Of a DNA stretch of 5,516 bases, positions 1 through 4,547 are shown one piece after another. A program made the translations under genes and the position numbers. This DNA comes from Limnochordia bacterium (lineage in GTDB: Bacteria; Bacillota; Limnochordia; Darwinibacteriales; DTU012). Within the stretch, counting starts at the first letter, position 1, and each line of letters opens with the position of its first letter. Under the pieces are notes generated by a model that had not been told where the DNA came from, ran no database searches, and saw only the letters and a list, made by a program, of their open reading frames with translations. The DNA lies in contig SKHL01000329.1 in NCBI GenBank assembly GCA_007116995.1, forward strand, positions 1-5,516, written 5' to 3'.

Positions 1-894
1 AAAATAGCCTGAACTACCAGATATATTAGTTATACGATTAGCAATCAAACCACCACTACAGGATTCAGCTGTGGCTAATGTCTCGTTTCGATCCCTTAAC
101 AAATGACCAATAGCTGTTTCTAGTGTTTCATTATCCACCCCATAGAGCCATTCCCCTGCTAGATTACGAATACTGCTTTCCACAGGTTGGATCAATTCCC
201 GAGCGCTTTGTTCATTAGCTGCTTTTGCAGCAATCCGTATTTTTACTTCTCCAAAAGAAGCATAAGGTGCTATGGTTGGATTGGTTTGGGATATCAACAA
301 AGGTTTCAGTAACTCTTCAAGTTGTGACTCGCCGATACCAACGAAATGAAGAATCCGAGAAACAAGTTTGCTGCCATCTGTATGCTGAGCTAAATAGGGT
401 AATACCGTTTCCATAAACATCCCTCTTAGCTCCCGGGGTACGCCAGGCAAGCAGATAATTGTCTTTCCAAAGGCTGGTAAAATAACGCCTGGGGCCGTAC
501 CCCACCGGTTAGGGATAGGCTGGGATCCTTGAGGTAAATAAGCCTGTTTTTTATTATTTTCACTCATTCTTCGGTTGACTTGACGAAAGAACATCTCAAT
601 CGTGTCTAAAGCCTTAGAATCAAGGGCTAACGGTCGGTTTAACACACTCGCAATACATTCTCTAGTCAGATCATCCATCGTAGGCCCCAGCCCTCCACTA
701 GTGATTACTAGATCTGCTCTGCTAAGAGCCTGTGATAAAACCTCTGTCATGCGTAACCAATTATCACCTACAGTAGATTTATAATACACATCAATGCCAA
801 TATCGGCCAACCCTTCAGCGATAAATGTGGCATTTGTGTCCACTGTTTCGCCCAACAACAACTCTGTTCCAATCATCACTAACTCTGCGCGCAT
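1..894 (-). CDS. cinA: CinA family protein (competence/damage-inducible protein A; NMN amidohydrolase-type), 3' end cut by window edge
   Basis: Open frame of 298 codons from an ATG at 894 to the left edge with no stop; family members are usually about 410-420 residues, so roughly the last quarter lies outside. The N-terminal part is a MoaB/MoCF-like fold (about residues 1-170): start MRAELVMIGTELLLGETVDT, then TSGGLGPTMDDLT near 65-77 and PGVPREL near 150-156. The C-terminal PncC/CinA-C amidase domain begins near 250 and shows the signature AESCSGGLIANRIT near 276-289. In the family the N-terminal domain is linked to ADP-ribose pyrophosphatase activity and the C-terminal domain to deamidation of nicotinamide mononucleotide (pyridine nucleotide cycle); the competence name is historical. 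The protein should be cytosolic. The start is supported by AGGA eight bases upstream of the ATG. It is transcribed divergently from the lipoprotein gene. Often cinA lies near recA or pgsA in Bacillota, but that side is not visible. Confidence 0.95.
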   Translation of the reverse strand, partial: MRAELVMIGTELLLGETVDTNATFIAEGLADIGIDVYYKSTVGDNWLRMTEVLSQALSRADLVITSGGLGPTMDDLTRECIASVLNRPLALDSKALDTIEMFFRQVNRRMSENNKKQAYLPQGSQPIPNRWGTAPGVILPAFGKTIICLPGVPRELRGMFMETVLPYLAQHTDGSKLVSRILHFVGIGESQLEELLKPLLISQTNPTIAPYASFGEVKIRIAAKAANEQSARELIQPVESSIRNLAGEWLYGVDNETLETAIGHLLRDRNETLATAESCSGGLIANRITNISGSSGYF

Positions 895-995
895 TTCACA
901 CATCCTATCTTTGTTAAGTTAGATTTATTCACACTTTTGCCTTATTTAGATCTATGATATAGTAAAGGTAGCCCAGGGGACAATAGGAGGTTACT
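895..995. promoter_or_regulatory. Divergent intergenic region, candidate overlapping promoters for cinA and the lipoprotein gene
   Basis: These 101 bp separate two divergent starts, so promoters for both should lie here. For the minus strand (cinA) the best pair I see is TTGTCC (983-978) and TATCAT (959-954) with an 18-bp spacer. For the plus strand a weak pair is TTTTGC (935-940) and TATAGT (958-963) with a 17-bp spacer. The two -10 candidates overlap by two bases, so the polymerases could interfere. An 8-bp palindrome, TAGATCTA, sits at 947-954. The lipoprotein ribosome binding site AGGAGG is at 985-990, five bases before its ATG. The -35 matches are poor; these are guesses by eye. Confidence 0.3.
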
Positions 996-1985
996 ATGTT
1001 CACCCTGTCAAAGAAGATGATACTTATATTCATTAGTTGCCTATTTGTTATTGGTTGTAGCCTATCACCCACAAGACCAGTTAGTCCAGATACGCTCGGG
1101 GAAATAATGCTGATAGCTCAGACAGAGGGTATCGTCACTGATACACCACTATGGACGGCACAGATTAGCTTTACCCGTGGTCATCATGCATTAATTGAAA
1201 CTTTGCCCTTACACGACTATAACCTAACAACCACAGCGAATATACCCATCGGGACCTGGGATATCACCCTACAATTGATAAACGAAGATGGGATTGCCCA
1301 CTACCAGGATAGAGTTACTGATATAACCATCTATCCAGATAAACCAAGCAGTGTAGAATTTCAACTCCGCCCTGCAGACGGAGTTGTGAATGTGGATATT
1401 GACTTGTCCAATTATCCACAGGCTGAATACATCAATCGAGTCCGAGTTCACTTTGACGATGATGTTAAGGAGATAATTAGAGAGGATTCGACTGAGCCCT
1501 TAAGTGGACAATATCATTTAGCTCCGCGAAGTTATGATTTTAAGGTAGAACTGTTCACTGAATCTTTCCGTGCCACAGACCGGATCGATCCAGGATTTTG
1601 GAAAACAATTGACATAGCACCCTTAGATGAGCTATTCCTAACTTGGATTCCTGCCATGGAAGATTTACAGATTATAGCGGAGATATTCGTGGTTGCTCAA
1701 CCACCGACGAACTTGCAGGGCCAAATCCATGAAGATACTCTATCTCTGTCTTGGGATCCGTCTCCAACGGATGATATTTTTGGCTATCAAATTTTCTGGC
1801 AGCCTAGTAGCTTTGAGCCCTTTGTTCAACTAAGTGTCGTTGATCACAACACATTAGAATACTCTCACGAGATATCCGCACTGTTTGAAACTGATCCACC
1901 GCAGACACTTAATATATGCGTGGTAGCCTACAATCATATCGGATTAGGCTATCGTTCACAGACTATCACTCTTTTTAGTCCCTGA
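996..1985 (+). CDS. Secreted lipoprotein with C-terminal fibronectin type III-like domain, function unknown
   Basis: 329 residues. The start has an excellent AGGAGG five bases upstream. The N-terminus is a lipoprotein signal: basic SKK, a hydrophobic stretch (residues 9-19), and lipobox VIGC with the modified cysteine at 21, followed by Ser. The mature protein should therefore be anchored to the outer face of the cytoplasmic membrane. After a short linker, residues about 35-126 and 128-220 are two beta-rich segments with a similar plan: alternating hydrophobic strands, then an IPIGTWDITLQL or LAPRSYDFKVEL strand, and a final strand with EFQL or FLTW. Residues about 234-327 fit a fibronectin type III fold: PPTNLQGQ, LSLSWDPS near 249-256, GYQIFW near 263-268, and an ICVVAYNHIGLGY strand near 307-319. 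No catalytic motif is visible. Binding or scaffolding at the cell surface is an inference; I do not recognise the first two segments. It is probably a single-gene transcript ending at the hairpin at 2007-2043. Confidence 0.85.
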   Translation: MFTLSKKMILIFISCLFVIGCSLSPTRPVSPDTLGEIMLIAQTEGIVTDTPLWTAQISFTRGHHALIETLPLHDYNLTTTANIPIGTWDITLQLINEDGIAHYQDRVTDITIYPDKPSSVEFQLRPADGVVNVDIDLSNYPQAEYINRVRVHFDDDVKEIIREDSTEPLSGQYHLAPRSYDFKVELFTESFRATDRIDPGFWKTIDIAPLDELFLTWIPAMEDLQIIAEIFVVAQPPTNLQGQIHEDTLSLSWDPSPTDDIFGYQIFWQPSSFEPFVQLSVVDHNTLEYSHEISALFETDPPQTLNICVVAYNHIGLGYRSQTITLFSP

Positions 1986-2006
1986 TATTACACAAATACG
2001 AGATTT

Positions 2007-2043
2007 AGCAAAAGGACCGGGTGCAGTGTCCTGGTCTTTTGCT
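2007..2043. terminator. Hairpin between convergent genes, probable bidirectional terminator
   Basis: The left arm AGCAAAAGGACCGGG (2007-2021) pairs with CCTGGTCTTTTGCT (2030-2043), with one bulged G and one G-T wobble, around an 8-base loop. It begins 21 bases after the lipoprotein stop and its last base is the last base of the yuiD stop codon. The stem itself carries an A-tract and a T-tract (AAAAG/CTTTT), so in either direction the transcript ends the stem with U-rich sequence. This suits termination of both convergent genes. Confidence 0.75.
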
Positions 2044-2507
2044 TATCCTAAGCGCCATATGGCCAATATCGCACCTAAAAAGGCACCGGTCAATACTTCT
2101 ACTGGTGTATGACCAACCAATTCTTTAAGTCGTTCTGGATGGAAATCATTCTTATTTAGATCGAGTACAATCCGGTTAAGAACTCTCGCTTGACGACCAG
2201 CTGCTTGTCGTACGCCTGCCGCATCATACATAACAATCAATGCAAAGGCGGTAGCTAGTGCGAATAGAGTTGAATCCCATCCATCAGTAATGCCCGAAGC
2301 AACTGCAAGGGAAGTAACAAAGGCTGAATGGGCACTAGGCATACCACCTGAATCAACAAGCCGACGAAAATTAATTCGTTTCTCATGACAAGCTGCGATG
2401 ATGGTTTTCGTCACTTGTGCCACTGCCCAAGCAAGTATAGCTGTTATTAGTACTGGGTTCTCCTGAATCTGCAAAAAAACTAGACTAATTTTACTCCCAC
2501 CTTTCAT
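2043..2507 (-). CDS. YuiD-like divergent PAP2 family membrane protein (DUF212)
   Basis: 154 residues, close to the usual 150-160 for the YuiD/DUF212 family (acid phosphatase/vanadium haloperoxidase-related). Recognisable family blocks in order: NPVL(I) at 17-21, AQVTK at 30-34, GGMPSAHSA at 54-62, MYDAAGVRQAAGRQA at 93-107 with VLN directly after, and ELVGHTPVEVLTGAFLG at 129-145. The blocks resemble the PAP2 phosphatase signature (PSGH and a later His), but the residues between are diverged and the substrate of this family is not established. Hydrophobic stretches near 18-38, 61-72, 80-93 and 136-151 indicate an integral membrane protein. The ATG at 2507 is the only good in-frame start, and homologous sequence begins about 10 residues later. 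However, its GGGAG Shine-Dalgarno (2526-2522) is 14 bases away because of an 8-bp tandem duplication. It ends against a shared terminator and is divergent from the DUF441 gene. Confidence 0.9.
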   Translation of the reverse strand: MKGGSKISLVFLQIQENPVLITAILAWAVAQVTKTIIAACHEKRINFRRLVDSGGMPSAHSAFVTSLAVASGITDGWDSTLFALATAFALIVMYDAAGVRQAAGRQARVLNRIVLDLNKNDFHPERLKELVGHTPVEVLTGAFLGAILAIWRLG

Positions 2508-2519
2508 GAAGTCATGAAG
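2504..2519. repeat. 8-bp tandem duplication at the yuiD translation start
   Basis: TCATGAAG occurs twice in direct succession (2504-2511 and 2512-2519). Read on the minus strand, each copy carries an ATG: one at 2515 and one at 2507. The GGGAG (2526-2522) stands at seven bases from the first ATG, an ideal distance, but that ATG opens only three codons (Met-Thr-Ser) before a TGA that overlaps the second ATG as ATGA. Removing one copy would put GGGAG seven bases before the yuiD start. Confidence 0.85.
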
Positions 2520-2520
2520 T

Positions 2521-2559
2521 ACTCCCTCTATGAATAGTATTCAATACTAAAGGGGGAGT
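2521..2559. promoter_or_regulatory. Palindrome in the 56-bp gap between divergent yuiD and DUF441 genes
   Basis: A perfect 7-bp inverted repeat, TAGTATT (2535-2541) and AATACTA (2543-2549) around a single C, lies midway between the two genes. It is flanked by a second symmetric pair, ACTCCC (2521-2526) and GGGAGT (2554-2559), which are the Shine-Dalgarno sequences of the two divergent genes. Because the gap is only 56 bp, promoter elements for both genes must lie here or extend into the coding regions. The palindrome could be an operator or supply -10-like TAGTAT/TATTGAATACTAT elements. I could not identify convincing -35 boxes. Confidence 0.4.
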
Positions 2560-2563
2560 TATT

Positions 2564-3010
2564 TTGAATAATATTGGTCCCTTGTTAATCATCTTTCTTA
2601 TTGGTGTAGTGACAAAGAACAACCTACTATCAGCTGCAGCGGGAATTGTAATGGTAATGGGTTTTATGAATTTAGATCAATTCTATCCTCTACTAGCACG
2701 TAGAGGTATAGAAATCGGACTACTATTCCTCACAACCACTTTGTTAATCCCCTTCGCTACAGGCAATGTAACTCTTAGAGATATTCAAAACACTCTCACA
2801 TCACCGATCGGTCTATTTGCCATAATTGGAGGCATACTCGGAGCTTATCTGAATGGCCAAGGCATCGACCTCGTGCAGGTTAAGCCAGAAGTAATCCCCG
2901 GAATTCTCATTGGCGTAGTTATATCTGTGTCATTCTTTGGTGGAGTATCTGTTGGTCCGGTGATGGCTGCCGGTATCACGGCGGTCTTAATAAATATATT
3001 TTCTAAATAG
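2564..3010 (+). CDS. DUF441 family membrane protein (YtwI-like)
   Basis: 148 residues, the normal size for the DUF441/YtwI family of Bacillota and Proteobacteria, whose function is not known. The start is a TTG at 2564, with AGGGGGAG (2551-2558) five bases upstream; no in-frame ATG lies nearby upstream. Visible family features are KNN at 18-20 after the first hydrophobic segment, a central FATGNVTLRDI block at 64-74, SPIGLFAIIGGILGAYLNGQG at 80-100 (split by a short loop from the preceding helix) and VSVGPVMAAGI at 128-138 near the C-terminus. Hydrophobic stretches near 4-16, 22-36, 49-66, 82-97 and 109-144 predict four to five membrane helices with very few charges. The gene is divergent from yuiD and converges with the desulfurase gene, overlapping its last 24 bases. 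No terminator follows directly; the only strong hairpin downstream on this strand is the inverted repeat at 3062-3097, which has just a weak T-run. Confidence 0.9.
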   Translation: MNNIGPLLIIFLIGVVTKNNLLSAAAGIVMVMGFMNLDQFYPLLARRGIEIGLLFLTTTLLIPFATGNVTLRDIQNTLTSPIGLFAIIGGILGAYLNGQGIDLVQVKPEVIPGILIGVVISVSFFGGVSVGPVMAAGITAVLINIFSK

Positions 3011-4441
3011 TCGTCCCAATTCCTCAACCACAGATTCAATTTCCGTCTCAGTGGTTTTGCGACCAAGGCTAAAACGGATAGCCGTTTTAGCCTTGGTTTC
3101 TGATACCCCCATTGCTTGTAGTACATGAGACGGTTTACCCCCATGACAAGCTGACCCACTGGAACATGAAATACCGGCTAAATCTAAGTCCAGAACTGCT
3201 TGATGTCCACTATAATTTGGGATGGAAATACATAAATTACCAGGTAGTCTTTGAGTGGGGTGCCCATAAATAATCACATCACACATCGACTTTAAACCTT
3301 CTTCTAAATAGTCGCGTAGTCTCTTTATGCCCTGTGCTTCACCTAAGCGTTGGTGCGCTAGATGACATGCAACACCTAGCCCAACAATACCTGAAACGTT
3401 CTCTGTACCAGCCCGCTTTTGACTCTCTTGACCACCCCCAACTAAACATGGAGAAAACGGCGTACCTTGGCGAAGATATAATGCACCGACTCCCTTTGGT
3501 CCATAAAATTTATGCCCTGACAAAGAAAGAACATCAATCTGTAGTTCATCTACATTAATTGGACAAACTCCCACACCTTGCACAGCATCGGTATGAAAAT
3601 AAGCTCCAAATCTATGTGTTAGCTCAGCAAGCTGTTGAACAGGTTGGATTGTACCCACCTCGTTGTTGGCAAACATAATACTAACAAGTCCTACATCATT
3701 AGATAGAGCAGATGCTAGTTCGGTTGCAGATACCATCCCATAGGTATCTACTGGTAGCACCGTAACTTGAAATCCTGCATCTTTAAGGGGCTTGATATTC
3801 TCCAAGATGGCAGAGTGTTCTATAGCGCTTGTGATTAAGCGTTTGCGTCCAGAAGCTCGCAAAACACCCCAAAGTGCTGTATTGTCAGCTTCTGTCCCAC
3901 CACTAGTGAAAATAATCTCGTCGTCTCTTGAGCCGATTATACAAGCAACTTGCTGTCTGGATTTGGAAATGGCCTCTTTCCCTTTACGACCATGAAGATG
4001 CACACTCGATGGGTTCCCAAATTCCTTGGCCAGCCACCACCAAACAGCAGACGCTACCTTGGGATCAACAGGAGTGGTCGCAGCATAATCGAGATAAACG
4101 CCCTTTTTGTCGGAGGTTCCCCGCTCTAACGGAGGACACTGCTCTACCTCTAACTCGCCATCCCAATACTTCATTCCAGGAATCGCATAGGCCAATTCCG
4201 TAAATCCCTCGCTTTCAAGGAAACGACATGCTGCTGCACTACGATTCTCTGTGTTGCAGATTATTATTAAGGGAGTATCTATCGCAAAAAAACCAGCACA
4301 ATCAGTTAAACAGCTAAACGGAATCCACAAAGACCCGGGGATATGCCCCTTTTGATATTCATAGTGTTCCCGTACATCCAATATAGTTACTAGTTCCACA
4401 GCAATTAAGCTCTTTAACGTATCATTTGAGATAACATCCAT
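2987..4441 (-). CDS. Fused rhodanese domain-cysteine desulfurase (NifS/IscS-like)
   Basis: 484 residues from ATG 4441. Residues 1-103 form a single rhodanese domain: LDVREHYEYQKGHIPGS near 21-37 and an active-site loop CNTENR beginning with Cys62. After a short linker, residues 114-484 form a complete class-V PLP cysteine desulfurase: YLDYAATTPVDP (116-127), TSGGTEADN (179-187), His209 expected to stack on PLP, ANNEVGT (258-264), Asp285 in HTDAVQ, the PLP lysine Lys311 in SGHK, RAGTEN (343-348), and the catalytic cysteine loop SSGSACHGGKPSHVL with Cys432. Known desulfurases remove sulfur from cysteine, giving alanine and an enzyme persulfide; a rhodanese Cys could accept it, so an internal sulfur relay is inferred. 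The IscS-type C-terminal tail that contacts IscU is absent. An ATG at 4462 would add seven residues, but the strong GGAGGTGA (4460-4453) lies inside that extension, favouring 4441. No iscU, thiI or mnmA is visible nearby. Confidence 0.93.
   Translation of the reverse strand: MDVISNDTLKSLIAVELVTILDVREHYEYQKGHIPGSLWIPFSCLTDCAGFFAIDTPLIIICNTENRSAAACRFLESEGFTELAYAIPGMKYWDGELEVEQCPPLERGTSDKKGVYLDYAATTPVDPKVASAVWWWLAKEFGNPSSVHLHGRKGKEAISKSRQQVACIIGSRDDEIIFTSGGTEADNTALWGVLRASGRKRLITSAIEHSAILENIKPLKDAGFQVTVLPVDTYGMVSATELASALSNDVGLVSIMFANNEVGTIQPVQQLAELTHRFGAYFHTDAVQGVGVCPINVDELQIDVLSLSGHKFYGPKGVGALYLRQGTPFSPCLVGGGQESQKRAGTENVSGIVGLGVACHLAHQRLGEAQGIKRLRDYLEEGLKSMCDVIIYGHPTQRLPGNLCISIPNYSGHQAVLDLDLAGISCSSGSACHGGKPSHVLQAMGVSETKAKTAIRFSLGRKTTETEIESVVEELGRLFRKYIY
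3062..3097. repeat. Perfect 16-bp inverted repeat with 4-nt loop, inside the desulfurase gene
   Basis: ACCAAGGCTAAAACGG (3062-3077) and CCGTTTTAGCCTTGGT (3082-3097) are exact reverse complements around ATAG (3078-3081). The 36 bases are exactly 12 codons of the desulfurase, encoding TKAKTAIRFSLG (residues 449-460), including the conserved RFSLG motif. The repeat begins 52 bases after the DUF441 stop on the plus strand. It could act as a weak terminator for that gene (only TTT follows), as an mRNA structure on the other strand, or be a chance product of codon choice. Confidence 0.8.
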
Positions 4442-4450
4442 TTTGGTAAT

Positions 4451-4497
4451 GCTCACCTCCATGTTTACTGTATGCTAACAGTTTTTGAAATGTGAGC
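4451..4497 (-). promoter_or_regulatory. Possible RNA structure masking the desulfurase ribosome binding site
   Basis: In the minus-strand transcript, GCUCAC (4497-4492) can pair with GUGAGC (4456-4451), whose 5' half is part of the GGAGGUGA Shine-Dalgarno (4460-4453). Inside this loop a second small hairpin is possible: ACUGU (4482-4478) with ACAGU (4471-4467). Together they would partly hide the ribosome binding site. The arms are short and I cannot compute a folding energy. The 106-bp stretch between the two genes (4442-4547) contains no other clear signal and no obvious terminator after the malic enzyme stop. Confidence 0.3.
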
Positions 4498-4547
4498 TTG
4501 CTACCGACTCCCCCAGAGGAAAAGTTAGATGAAGCAATATCCGTTTT

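Noticed and set aside
435..503. Imperfect inverted repeat: GGGGTACGCCAGGC (435-448) against GCCTGGGGCCGTACCCC (487-503).
   Set aside because: Both arms encode conserved CinA motifs (PGVPREL and GTAPGV), pairing needs a 3-base insertion and the loop is long. Codon content explains it well enough.
225..784. Short open frames on both strands within the cinA region (for example 225-416 plus, 317-505 minus, 602-784 plus).
   Set aside because: They overlap a frame with clear CinA homology throughout and lack supporting ribosome binding sites or recognisable protein content. The same applies to short frames at 1269-1451, 2845-3159, 3334-3558, 3792-3995, 3928-4203 and 4837-5028.
2987..4441. The desulfurase as part of a nitrogen-fixation (nif) or isc/suf cluster.
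   Set aside because: No iscU, nifU, sufB/C/D, iscR or mnmA sequence is visible beside it; neighbours are a malic enzyme and a DUF441 protein.
4442..4547. A T-box, S-box (SAM) or similar riboswitch upstream of the desulfurase gene.
   Set aside because: The gap is only 106 bp, has no T-box or SAM-type conserved core that I can see, and no terminator hairpin. Only short pairing over the Shine-Dalgarno remains as a candidate.
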